DNA of 32,595 nt, taken from the NCBI GenBank assembly GCA_020062665.1, contig JAGUVW010000046.1, positions 1 to 32,595 on the forward strand, given 5' to 3'. Source of the stretch: Pseudomonadales bacterium. Its GTDB lineage: Bacteria; Pseudomonadota; Gammaproteobacteria; Pseudomonadales; Ketobacteraceae. How positions within the stretch are numbered: the first letter of the stretch is position 1; each line of letters begins with the position of its first letter. The notes under the pieces were generated by a model. That model had not been told where the DNA came from. It worked only from the letters and a program-made list of their open reading frames with translations, and did not search any database. A program made the translations under genes and the position numbers. Positions 16,801-23,719 of this stretch are shown here, piece by piece.

Positions 16801-16928
16801 GGCGTTGTCCAGGAAGTGTTGATGGTGCCTTTGTCGCCGCCACATGCGGACAGCAAGAGGAAACCAGGCAGCAGTACCCAGAGTGCAAGAAGCGTGGATA
16901 TTGTTCGGTGATTTGTTATTGTTTTCAT
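13836..16928 (-). CDS. Large Ig-like (Big_5/SbsA-type) surface lipoprotein
   Basis: A 1030-residue secreted lipoprotein. The signal peptide ends in LLLSACGG, giving a lipidated Cys29. Three regions look like bacterial Ig-like Big_5 domains with a phrase such as STQIVLRFSAPLN: residues about 41-145, 485-580 and 670-730. There is no catalytic motif. Residues after Cys29 are GGDKG, with no +2 Asp, which predicts outer-membrane sorting by the E. coli rule. AAGGAG supports ATG 16928. It follows a FadL-like porin by 47 bp. The Marinobacter AupA (FadL-like) and AupB (lipoprotein) pair for alkane uptake is a functional precedent. Binding of hydrophobic substrate at the surface is inference. Confidence 0.85.
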   Translation of the reverse strand: MKTITNHRTISTLLALWVLLPGFLLLSACGGDKGTINTSWTTPESLIFAYPYPGQQEVPPSTQIVLRFSAPLNETVIEEIDDRLQLVTVAGGNPAMFVHETVDNGRGLLLRPVDELVPNTEYQLQLSEVGLDGIDTGPFNDFRFRTAGAQKGFAGAIGDGDFKLLAATPLDQPALLTDIDDARQPNDMSTLRMAFNRVLDPASVNYGNQVRLENSQGSLIEATLLLQGRYLVLDPRDDLEPTEHTLVLSGLRSREDEELPLLERSFTPVATPPRETVVLKVGTLGEQQPGLASRLTGQRVNEVPVETFVLGNESFTRLEGDLAADLGFVPDFANAVPLRVPAGSVLRGSPVAVNILGQVNAGIETGEVLITLLSDANGYLIANPFSKAKDAPRYALLNMDAAMTAEGDIANAALSQNLLNIQVVGLAIVEGGVLVMDAVSVVEPEILGLERASGLLSFRLEAYADQRNAPVPPTDARPLELQSWSPGEDFQPNARPGDPVILNFNKPLDAASVFLDGAIQIFADDNLVARELAPMRHDGATVVIDGSNLQHNTDIEIVLTSLLRDTQGNQLNQNQTLALRLDDLFLPGGSAANLRAPVAAVFPGFSCALTGAILTGPRSAWRNGRCVGGKNSDPLFHVDSLYKDYPVRVTFNRSIDPVTINDGTFFVERRDLDNNWVPVPGRLDILPQRVQFFPDTPWRIGDLYRYTLRSVPNDADCGVNAICSPDGAPLQTRQISRSSASAPAPREGGPDMVNHFVAADEDDRYTLVGLRVLPVVDVNANMVFDEEEQGVLVLPDNSIEAPPNHLRLELKDFSGVITQANLGCAIGESCPEKRFAFLSSGALAAGPRTFDPNVQVNRRLIDGNPATDNFMTGAIRANVYPTTISTTSVFLQARALAIITIGLDTGPLVLRLIPQGADEPFITGFISDTPDGPWFNATFDILVDAPELKPALGPITLGHDIRSKRVRNVTLEGPLRFVDDGRLILKIRNPDPLLIPASINLAGIGLASVQLEVPSLAADLTLTFLPVKDF

Positions 16929-16975
16929 GATGGTTTTCTCCTTATTGTTATTAGTCGCCTCTGTCGAAGCTCCGC

Positions 16976-18361
16976 TTAGAACTTCAGGGAAGCGGATAAA
17001 GAGAAGACGTGAATCTCTCCGTCGGCGCGTACTGTTTCGTAAGGTGCCGGATCGGAAGACGAGTTGATGGACGTCAGCTCGAAATCGCGCTCGTCGAGCT
17101 TCTGGTACTGATAGGCCAGCGACAGCACCAGGGGAGCATTAATGATGGGCGCACTATTTAGGCGATAGTCGCCACCAACGCCCAGCACCATTTTGTCGGC
17201 ATCCAGGAAGTTGACGTCTTGTGAGCGGGAAGATTTCAATGGCGAATCCTCCAGCGCCACCCCGCCAAACAGCCTGAGCTGGTCAGACCACCGGAAGCTG
17301 GCGCCAGCGCGGGAAACGACGACGTCATCGAAACGCAAGTCCGCCTGGTCCCTAATGGTGTCCCCGGAAAACTGACTTTCCAGCTCGGACCACTGATGTT
17401 GCTCGACAGAGGCCACAAGCTCGAGCTTCCCAAGAGGCAGCAGGAAGCTGACGCCGAACACTGGCGGCTGGTACGAGTCAATGGTAGAAAGCGCCAGATC
17501 AAGTCCCGGTTCGGGGACGACGCCGGGGATAACCACGTTGGCATCCACACTGACCTCGTAGTTGGTTTCGTCGCGCCAGAATAGTGCCACCTCCAGTCCA
17601 TCGAGTCCGAACGGCAGACAAGATGATGGACGCCAAGGTGAATGGCCACAGAATAGCTCGGAAGTGCGGACGTTAAGGCCCACAGCGGGGGACAGGGAAG
17701 GCTCTGCCTTCATCGAAATCTGCTCAGAATCGGTATTGCCTGCGAGATCGGAGACCGCTACAAGACGAGCCTTTGCCGCCAGTGTCAAGCGTGCTGAAAA
17801 GCCGACATCGACCCCTCGAACGAGATCACGAACAGCGCCACCAAATGCCAGATAAAGCGGCTGGGACTCGTAGCGCAGGAATTGGCCTTGCTCTGCGGTA
17901 TTGGCCTGGTACGGTAGAATGTTGGAGATGTATTCATCGACGCCAACGTTTATTCCAAGGTACATCGGGCGGGTTGTGTCCGATGCGCCGCCAATACGGG
18001 CTTTGATGCCCAGCAATGCAAGCTCCGAACTGGTATCCGATAGTACGTCATTCTCGCGTGTCACCGGGTCAGACCCTCCCAGCGATTTTGCTCGCAGTTC
18101 CTGGTCGCCGTATTGCAGCACAATACTCAGCTCACCTTCCGGGGTGCGGGCTAGGGCGGCGGGGTTATAGTACACCGCCCAGGCACCGGGATCGAAGGCG
18201 CTGAAAGCCTGGGCGGAACCGGCGTTGACCGGGCCAAGGCCATAGGTGGATGCTCCGTCGCCTGCGCCGGCAAAGGCATCGTCGGGCTGTGTGCCAATTA
18301 TTGCTGCTGTCAGGAACAGGCTGTAGGTGGTCGGCAACAACCGGTGAATTGTGCATGCCAT
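16976..18361 (-). CDS. FadL/TodX-like outer-membrane transport protein
   Basis: A 461-residue outer-membrane protein. From ATG 18361 it has a signal peptide ending near DAFAGAGDGAST. The mature N-terminus (GLGPVNAGSAQAFSAFDPGAWAVYYNPAALA) is the FadL hatch-type sequence with the usual NPA. The C-terminus ends VFSLSASLKF, a beta-barrel strand with terminal Phe. Such proteins pass fatty acids, alkanes or aromatics through the outer membrane. I rejected the longer frame from 18442 because it begins inside the operator; GGGGG lies upstream of 18361. It is paired with the lipoprotein gene downstream. Confidence 0.87.
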   Translation of the reverse strand: MACTIHRLLPTTYSLFLTAAIIGTQPDDAFAGAGDGASTYGLGPVNAGSAQAFSAFDPGAWAVYYNPAALARTPEGELSIVLQYGDQELRAKSLGGSDPVTRENDVLSDTSSELALLGIKARIGGASDTTRPMYLGINVGVDEYISNILPYQANTAEQGQFLRYESQPLYLAFGGAVRDLVRGVDVGFSARLTLAAKARLVAVSDLAGNTDSEQISMKAEPSLSPAVGLNVRTSELFCGHSPWRPSSCLPFGLDGLEVALFWRDETNYEVSVDANVVIPGVVPEPGLDLALSTIDSYQPPVFGVSFLLPLGKLELVASVEQHQWSELESQFSGDTIRDQADLRFDDVVVSRAGASFRWSDQLRLFGGVALEDSPLKSSRSQDVNFLDADKMVLGVGGDYRLNSAPIINAPLVLSLAYQYQKLDERDFELTSINSSSDPAPYETVRADGEIHVFSLSASLKF

Positions 18362-18423
18362 GCAATTACCCCCTTTTTTTTGTGTTATTTTTCTTGTGGT
18401 TGTTTTTGGTTGTTTGAACGAGT

Positions 18424-18452
18424 TTTTTACTTGGTTGGCCAACCAACGTCAA
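18424..18452 (-). promoter_or_regulatory. Promoter with perfect-palindrome operator for the FadL-lipoprotein operon
   Basis: On the minus strand TTGACG (18452-18447) is directly followed by TTGGTTGGCCAACCAA (18446-18431), a perfect 16-bp palindrome. An A-rich hexamer TAAAAA (18429-18424) sits at 17-bp spacing as a weak -10. This is the best copy of the operator shared by four operons in the window. Confidence 0.75.
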
Positions 18453-18930
18453 GAGAAAGATGCACAAACGAATGATGACCAGGAATACGTGAAACGTAAT
18501 ATTGGGCAATAGGGCATTCGGGATATTTGTCGCGTTAGGAGATCAGGGGTGGTGCTCGGGCAGAACGGAGAGTAGCGGAGCAAGAGGCGCGGGAACGGTC
18601 CTTGAATGTGGGAGCTGGCAGAGGGCATTTCTCGTGAAGCGACTTGCCCTCGCGCTTCCATTCGCTCGAAATTTTTCTTGTAACGAACACTGCATTGCGG
18701 GCCGTTTTGCAAACGGCATCGGCGGATAGCCCTCTTACTTCGCCAAAGGCTCAGAGATATCGCCGCAGCCGTTGTATTGATACTTAGCCATGTCGAAACT
18801 CCCCGGCACCGTAGAGGGCGACGAACCTGGGGGCGTTTTGCCGGTTGAAACCTTACCCCGGTCGCCCCCCGACTATGCTGCAGGGCCAGCACTGACTTTC
18901 ATGAAGGTAGCTGCGCCGAAACACAGTGAG
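18453..18930. other. Gene-free interval between GGDEF gene and FadL promoter
   Basis: About 480 bases separate the end of the diguanylate cyclase gene from the FadL promoter. The open frames here (18449-18892 minus, 18790-19335 plus) have cysteine-, arginine- and serine-rich compositions without recognisable motifs, and the second runs antisense through the GGDEF domain. I see no tRNA, no convincing terminator and no repeat family. Confidence 0.5.
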
Positions 18931-20154
18931 TTATCCGGTGACACCGTCCTGATCGGTGGTATTCGCCAAAATTACGCGATTGCGGCCGCCTCGTTTGGCC
19001 TCGTAGAGGGCCTGATCGGCCGCTTTGAGCAAGTCGTTCAGGTCGGAGATGGCGTGGGTCGGGTAGCAGGCGACGCCGAAGCTTGCGGAAATGCTGATAC
19101 GATTGCCATCGATTTCCACCACTGCGTCGCTGATTGCCTTGCGCAGTCGCTCGGCGATTCCGGCCGCGATTTTCAGTGTCACGCCCGGGAGCAGAATAGC
19201 GAACTCCTCCCCGCCATAGCGACCCACCTCATCGTACGGGCGTGCGTTGGCCATCATGATCTCCGACGCTGCTACCAATACCGCATCGCCGGCGTGGTGA
19301 CCCCAAGTGTCGTTGATGTGCTTGAAGTGGTCTAGGTCCAGCATTATGCAGCCCAGGGACTTCGGCGTGTTACTGGACAATCTCTTGGCTCGTGCCAGTT
19401 CATTTTTTGCCCGTTCGATGAAGCAGCGGCGGTTGATCAGACGGGTGAGGCCATCGACGTTGGACATTTCACGATAGAGGTTTTCCCTTTCTGCCCAGCG
19501 TCGGATGACAAGCATGCAGAGGTATAGGACGGAGTAATGAATAGCGGCGACTGTGACTTCTATGAACAACCACCCGATCACCGGTGAGCCGTCAGGCTGA
19601 TATACGGACCGGGACAGCAAGGGTGCATGTTTAAACGCGCCGCTAAAGTCAATGGTGGCGAATGTGATTAGGGTCACCAAGACGGTCCAGTAGGCGACGA
19701 GTATCTTTGTTACCCAGGTCAACGCCGAAGCGATGTTGACGCCAACGAAAAAAAACAGAAGCCCATGGGTGAAATACGTGCCGGTAAGATAGCTGCTCAG
19801 CATGATATTGATCACGAAACCGGCGATGACAATGTTTTCAAATGCGGGCCAGTCGTTTTCCCTGCGACGTCGTTTCCATGCCAGCCAGATGTAGCTGGCG
19901 AGTAAGATGATATGCAGGCCGTACAGACCGAGCAACGTCCAGGCGACAGGCAGTGCAAGGTATTGCGGCGCCAGCGCTATGGTGCCAGCAAGCGCAATGC
20001 TAAACACAACAGTCGCCAGCATAACCAGGCTTGCAAGCAGAATAAAACGGTCAATGGGATGCCAGTCCAAGGGGTTCCTGAGCCAAAGCATACCAATAAG
20101 AGGCGTGTTTTCTGCAGTTTGCTGCTGTGTGCCGCCTCGAGAGCGCTTTTTCAT
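18931..20154 (-). CDS. Membrane-anchored diguanylate cyclase (GGDEF)
   Basis: A 407-residue protein with about six hydrophobic helices in residues 36-217 and a C-terminal GGDEF domain from about residue 230 to 400. The active site is GGEEF (314-318), with metal-binding Asp in MLDLDHFK (D273). An RxxD inhibitory site (RPYD, 305-308) sits five residues before it, so it should make cyclic di-GMP under product control. The ATG at 20154 has GGGGGG upstream; a TTG at 20184 is less likely. No PAS or periplasmic sensor domain is evident, so the membrane part may sense. It is monocistronic, and its location between uptake and CYP153 genes suggests a link of hydrocarbon contact to biofilm, which is inference. 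Confidence 0.92.
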   Translation of the reverse strand: MKKRSRGGTQQQTAENTPLIGMLWLRNPLDWHPIDRFILLASLVMLATVVFSIALAGTIALAPQYLALPVAWTLLGLYGLHIILLASYIWLAWKRRRRENDWPAFENIVIAGFVINIMLSSYLTGTYFTHGLLFFFVGVNIASALTWVTKILVAYWTVLVTLITFATIDFSGAFKHAPLLSRSVYQPDGSPVIGWLFIEVTVAAIHYSVLYLCMLVIRRWAERENLYREMSNVDGLTRLINRRCFIERAKNELARAKRLSSNTPKSLGCIMLDLDHFKHINDTWGHHAGDAVLVAASEIMMANARPYDEVGRYGGEEFAILLPGVTLKIAAGIAERLRKAISDAVVEIDGNRISISASFGVACYPTHAISDLNDLLKAADQALYEAKRGGRNRVILANTTDQDGVTG

Positions 20155-20569
20155 TTTTATTCCCCCCGGGGGCTGAAGAGACAAATGCCAACAAGCCAGA
20201 TTAGGAAAGTGTAGACGAATACTGCTTCCTGCCTCGCTTGTTGAACTGGTGTGATTTTGCAGCGAGTATCGATTATGTAGTTGGCATGGCTAGCAACCGC
20301 AAATTGATGGCAAAAGCAGGCATCTGTCCGGATTTACCTATGTCCTGATGCAGGGATTGCGCAGTCTGGCACTGCAACATACTGCGCTGGAAAAATGCCA
20401 GATGAATACACTGCGGTTGAAGCTATTGTGCGCTAGCGATGGATAGACAGGACCACGACCTGATGTTTTGCTATTTCGTCGGGCTGGATATGGATGATGG
20501 AGTCTAGAACTATTCTATGTTAGCCAAGAACAGAGATCGCTTGTTGTCAGGCAAATTTTCAGACCATCC
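20155..20569. other. Gene-free interval between GGDEF and araC-type genes
   Basis: About 415 bases have no open frame I can support. The stretch must hold the promoter of the diguanylate cyclase and the end of the araC-type transcript. I do not see a convincing hairpin with a T-tract, a riboswitch core or a copy of the shared operator. Confidence 0.5.
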
Positions 20570-21646
20570 TCAAGCCCTGGGCGGCATAGCCCCTCGCGAA
20601 CTGACACGCTGCCTGTACTGCTCGGGCGGATGGCCAAACCAGCGTTTGAAGGCACGCCTGAAATTGGCGCTGTCGTGATAGTGCATCAACGCCGCGATGT
20701 CCTCGATCGACAGTTTGCTGTCGCACAGGTAGCTGGCCGCCTGCTGGGACAGGATGTCGTCACGAATTTGTCGAAAACTGCTGTTCTCCTGTTTGAGCTT
20801 GCGGGCCAGAGTGCGTTTGTTCATGAACAGGGAGGCTGCGGCTTCTTCTTCACTGAGCGTGCCGGGTGGTCGGGACAGCATCATCTTCTTGAGCCGGGTC
20901 TGGTAGTTCGGTTTATGGGTCGGAAGTTGCGCTAGCATGGCTTCGCACTGCTGCAGGGCAAGACGGTAGTTTTCATGATTGGCGGAGGCGTTCGGTTCCT
21001 GGCACAGCGTCATCGGTAGCTTGAGCGTCAACTGATCACAGCCAAAGCGAATTCGTCCGGACAAATACTCGGCATAGAGGGCATGGTATTCGGGTGCCGG
21101 ATGGGTAAAGCCTATTTCCGCCTCATACAGGGGGCGGCCGACAATGAACTCGCCGAATTCGAGCAGCACCTTGACAATCGTGTCCGCCACGCAGCGCTGG
21201 AGGTCTGCGTTCAGCGGCACCTGAAAATCCAGCCTGCACTCCAGATGTTCTTCAACCTGCTGCAAATGCAGCTGGATAACGCTGGCGCGGGTGGGCAGGA
21301 AGGTGTGTATCGCCCGTAATGCGCTGAGCAGGTCCGGGCTGCTGGAGGCGGCAAATCCCATCGCACCGTGGGTTGCCGGGGTCAGGCGTTTGCCCAGACG
21401 TAATCCGAATTCCGGCTGGCCGGACAGCGCCAGTGCGTTGCGCAAGACCCGTACCTGCTGGGCCGGTGTGAGCAGGCTGTCCTCGCTCAGGAACTGCTCG
21501 ACGTCAAGAGCCGTGCCACGCAGTAAAATGGGCAACTGTCTGACTGTCAGGTCCAGCTCACGGGCGATAATCCGCGAATAGTTCGACGGAATACTAGCTT
21601 CAAGATTTTGCCAACCATCTGCCTGTTGTGCCATCGGCTTGCCCAT
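20570..21646 (-). CDS. AraC-family transcriptional regulator (OruR/VirS-type)
   Basis: A 358-residue regulator. The N-terminal two thirds resembles the PF12625 sensing domain, and the C-terminal region (about 260-345) is an AraC double helix-turn-helix. That region contains AAASLFMNKRTLARKLKQEN, and then SIEDIAALMHYHDSANFRRA before FKRWFGHPPEQYR. It diverges from the ferredoxin-CYP153 operon with 118 bp between starts. That gap contains a pair of direct repeats fitting an AraC-type activator site. This gene arrangement is known next to CYP153 genes in Alcanivorax. The likely role is activation of the P450 operon by an alkane or its oxidation product. AGGAG lies close to ATG 21646; a start at the next ATG is possible. 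Confidence 0.9.
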   Translation of the reverse strand: MGKPMAQQADGWQNLEASIPSNYSRIIARELDLTVRQLPILLRGTALDVEQFLSEDSLLTPAQQVRVLRNALALSGQPEFGLRLGKRLTPATHGAMGFAASSSPDLLSALRAIHTFLPTRASVIQLHLQQVEEHLECRLDFQVPLNADLQRCVADTIVKVLLEFGEFIVGRPLYEAEIGFTHPAPEYHALYAEYLSGRIRFGCDQLTLKLPMTLCQEPNASANHENYRLALQQCEAMLAQLPTHKPNYQTRLKKMMLSRPPGTLSEEEAAASLFMNKRTLARKLKQENSSFRQIRDDILSQQAASYLCDSKLSIEDIAALMHYHDSANFRRAFKRWFGHPPEQYRQRVSSRGAMPPRA

Positions 21647-21665
21647 TGCTCCTATGCGGTGACAT

Positions 21666-21702
21666 TGTCTCTAAATGACCCCCACAGTGTCAAGAAATGA
21701 CC
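21666..21702. promoter_or_regulatory. Direct-repeat operator for the AraC regulator
   Basis: Two 15-bp direct repeats of form TGTCNNNAAATGACC lie at 21666-21680 and 21688-21702, 22 bp apart, about two helical turns. They match at 12 of 15 positions and occupy the divergent promoter region between the araC-type gene and ferredoxin. AraC-family activators of the XylS kind bind such tandem sites just upstream of or overlapping the -35. Assignment to this regulator is inference. Confidence 0.65.
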
Positions 21703-21764
21703 TCGTCGCCGTGTTCGCTTCGAATCACTATCCAATGCAGTAAGTTACTCGCAGGAGAGAGGCA

Positions 21765-22085
21765 GTGGGCAAGATTACCTTTATTGAGCATGACAACACC
21801 GAACATGTCACAGAATTTGAGGCTGGAACCACGCTGATGCAGATTGCCGTCGATAATGCCGTTCCCGGTATCGACGGTGATTGTGGCGGGGAGTGCGCCT
21901 GCGGCACCTGCCACATGATCGTTGCGGATGAGTGGTTCGGCAAGACCGGATCGATCGGCGACGCTGAGGAGCAGATGCTGTCCATGACCCCGGAGCGGGC
22001 GCAAACCTCGCGTCTCGGCTGTCAGGTTCGAACCACCGAGGCGATGGACGGCATGACCGTGCATTTGCCCGAATTCCAGATGTAA
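21765..22085 (+). CDS. [2Fe-2S] ferredoxin (adrenodoxin/putidaredoxin type)
   Basis: A 106-residue ferredoxin that passes single electrons from the reductase to the P450. The cluster ligands follow the adrenodoxin pattern C40-x5-C46-x2-C49-x36-C86, with an extra Cys44 in CGGECACGTC. The GTG start at 21765 has AGGAGAG upstream. The P450 gene begins 14 bp later. Gene order ferredoxin, CYP153 and reductase makes a complete class I P450 system, in which the ferredoxin is the specific redox partner. Confidence 0.95.
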   Translation: MGKITFIEHDNTEHVTEFEAGTTLMQIAVDNAVPGIDGDCGGECACGTCHMIVADEWFGKTGSIGDAEEQMLSMTPERAQTSRLGCQVRTTEAMDGMTVHLPEFQM

Positions 22086-22099
22086 GCACGGAGGACGCC

Positions 22100-23515
22100 A
22101 TGTCAACGAAATCAAGCGCGACTGATGTAATTCAGGCCAAAATGATCAACGCCACCTCCAGAGTGGTGCCAATGCACTTGCAAATCCAGGCGCTGAAAAT
22201 GTTGGTGAAGGCAAAGAAGAAGATCATCGGCGCGCGGCGGCCCCCGCTCAACTTCGTCGAAGCGTCTGTGCCCGATGTCAACACACTGGCGCTTGAGGAC
22301 ATCGATCTCAGCAATCCTTTTTTATACCGGCAAGATCAGTGGCGTGCCTACTTCAAGCGGCTCCGTGATGAGGCACCGGTGCACTACCAAAAGAACAGTT
22401 TATTCGGACCATTCTGGTCGGTGACACGCTATGAAGACATTCTGTTCGTGGACAAGAACCACGAGCTGTTTTCCTCCGAGCCGCAAATCGTGCTGGGCGA
22501 TCCCCCGGAAGGGCTGTCGGTGGAAATGTTTATCGCCATGGATCCGCCCAATCATGATGTGCAGCGCCGGGCGGTTCAGGGTGTGGTCGCGCCGCAGAAT
22601 TTGAAGGAAATGGAAGGGCTGATCCGCACGCGTGCCGGGGACGTGCTCGACAGTCTGCCTATGGGCGAAGCCTTCAATTGGGTGCCGACCGTGTCGAAGG
22701 AACTGACCGGGCGCATGCTGGCCACGTTGCTTGACTTCCCTTATGAGGAACGTCACAAGCTGGTTGACTGGTCGGATAGATTGTCCGGCGCAGCATCGGC
22801 AACCGGCGGTGAGTTTACCGATGAAGATGGCATGTTTGACGACGCCGCAGATATGGCGTGGTCGTTCTCCAGACTTTGGCGCGACAAGGAGGCACGCCGC
22901 GCGGCTGGCGAAGAACCTGGTTTCGATTTGATCAGCATGCTGCAGAGCAGCGCAGATACAAAGGATTTGATCAATCGTCCGATGGAGTTTATCGGGAACC
23001 TGGCGCTGCTTATCGTTGGTGGCAATGACACCACCCGCAACTCCATGAGCGGCGGCGTGCTGGCCTTGAATCAGTTCCCCGAGGAATTCGCCAAACTGAA
23101 GGCGAACCCGGAGCTGATTCCGAACATGGTCTCGGAAATCATCCGCTGGCAAACCCCGCTGGCGCATATGCGCCGTGTCGCCACGCAGGACGTGGAGATG
23201 CATGGAAATACCATCAGGAAAGGTGATCGTGTGGTGATGTGGTACGCCTCGGGCAATCGGGACGAGAGAAAATTCGAAAACCCCGATCAATTCATTATCG
23301 ATCGTAAGGACGCGCGAAATCATATGTCGTTTGGCTATGGCGTTCACCGTTGTATGGGAAACCGTCTGGCTGAATTGCAGCTGCGCATTCTCTGGGAAGA
23401 ACTGCTCAAGCGCTTTGACGACATCGAAGTAGTCGGCGAGCCAGTTCGGGTGCAGTCGAACTTCGTGCGCGGCTACTCTGAGCTGATGGTTAAACTGACG
23501 CCAAAGCAGAAGTAG
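22100..23515 (+). CDS. Cytochrome P450, CYP153 family (alkane terminal hydroxylase)
   Basis: A 471-residue soluble P450. The I-helix has GGNDTTR (307-313), the K-helix EIIR (346-349), and the haem loop FGYGVHRCMG with Cys418. The text HMSFGYGVHRCMGNRLAE and the long N-terminal region without a membrane anchor are typical of CYP153A, which hydroxylates medium-chain alkanes and fatty acids at the terminal carbon. An AGGAG-like site (GGAGGACGCC) precedes ATG 22100. It has its ferredoxin upstream and reductase downstream. Subfamily and chain-length preference need alignment. Confidence 0.95.
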   Translation: MSTKSSATDVIQAKMINATSRVVPMHLQIQALKMLVKAKKKIIGARRPPLNFVEASVPDVNTLALEDIDLSNPFLYRQDQWRAYFKRLRDEAPVHYQKNSLFGPFWSVTRYEDILFVDKNHELFSSEPQIVLGDPPEGLSVEMFIAMDPPNHDVQRRAVQGVVAPQNLKEMEGLIRTRAGDVLDSLPMGEAFNWVPTVSKELTGRMLATLLDFPYEERHKLVDWSDRLSGAASATGGEFTDEDGMFDDAADMAWSFSRLWRDKEARRAAGEEPGFDLISMLQSSADTKDLINRPMEFIGNLALLIVGGNDTTRNSMSGGVLALNQFPEEFAKLKANPELIPNMVSEIIRWQTPLAHMRRVATQDVEMHGNTIRKGDRVVMWYASGNRDERKFENPDQFIIDRKDARNHMSFGYGVHRCMGNRLAELQLRILWEELLKRFDDIEVVGEPVRVQSNFVRGYSELMVKLTPKQK

Positions 23516-23541
23516 TTCTGGTGGAAGAGAAGACCTGATTA

Positions 23542-23585
23542 AACACTCTGCGGGAACAGGGAAAGCCAGGTGTCCGCAGAGTGTT
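23542..23585 (+). terminator. Hairpin between CYP153 and ferredoxin reductase genes
   Basis: A perfect 12-bp inverted repeat, AACACTCTGCGG / CCGCAGAGTGTT, has a 20-base loop and begins 27 bp after the P450 stop. There is no T-tract, so it may be a partial terminator, an attenuator or an mRNA-processing and stability element that sets the P450-to-reductase ratio. Confidence 0.5.
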
Positions 23586-23719
23586 ATGGTCTTTGACTAC
23601 GATCCCGGTTTGATAAATGGCTGGCGCGAACTCGCTCGACATCAATGGCGTAGTGCTGATTTATGGAACCCGGTAGTGCCGAGGCGAGTTCAGTTACAGA
23701 AGCAGTGGAGAGGGGGAGC

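Noticed and set aside
18362-18442. Upstream extension of the FadL-like gene to 18442
   Set aside because: The extra 27 residues are lysine- and threonine-rich, start inside the palindromic operator and would precede the signal peptide. ATG 18361 with an upstream G-run fits better.
18449-18892. 147-codon minus-strand frame in the gap before the GGDEF gene
   Set aside because: No motif, low-complexity Arg/Ser/Cys composition and overlap with the FadL promoter.
22400-23347. 315-codon open frame antisense to CYP153
   Set aside because: Histidine- and arginine-rich shadow of a high-GC gene with no motif; the plus-strand P450 explains the region.
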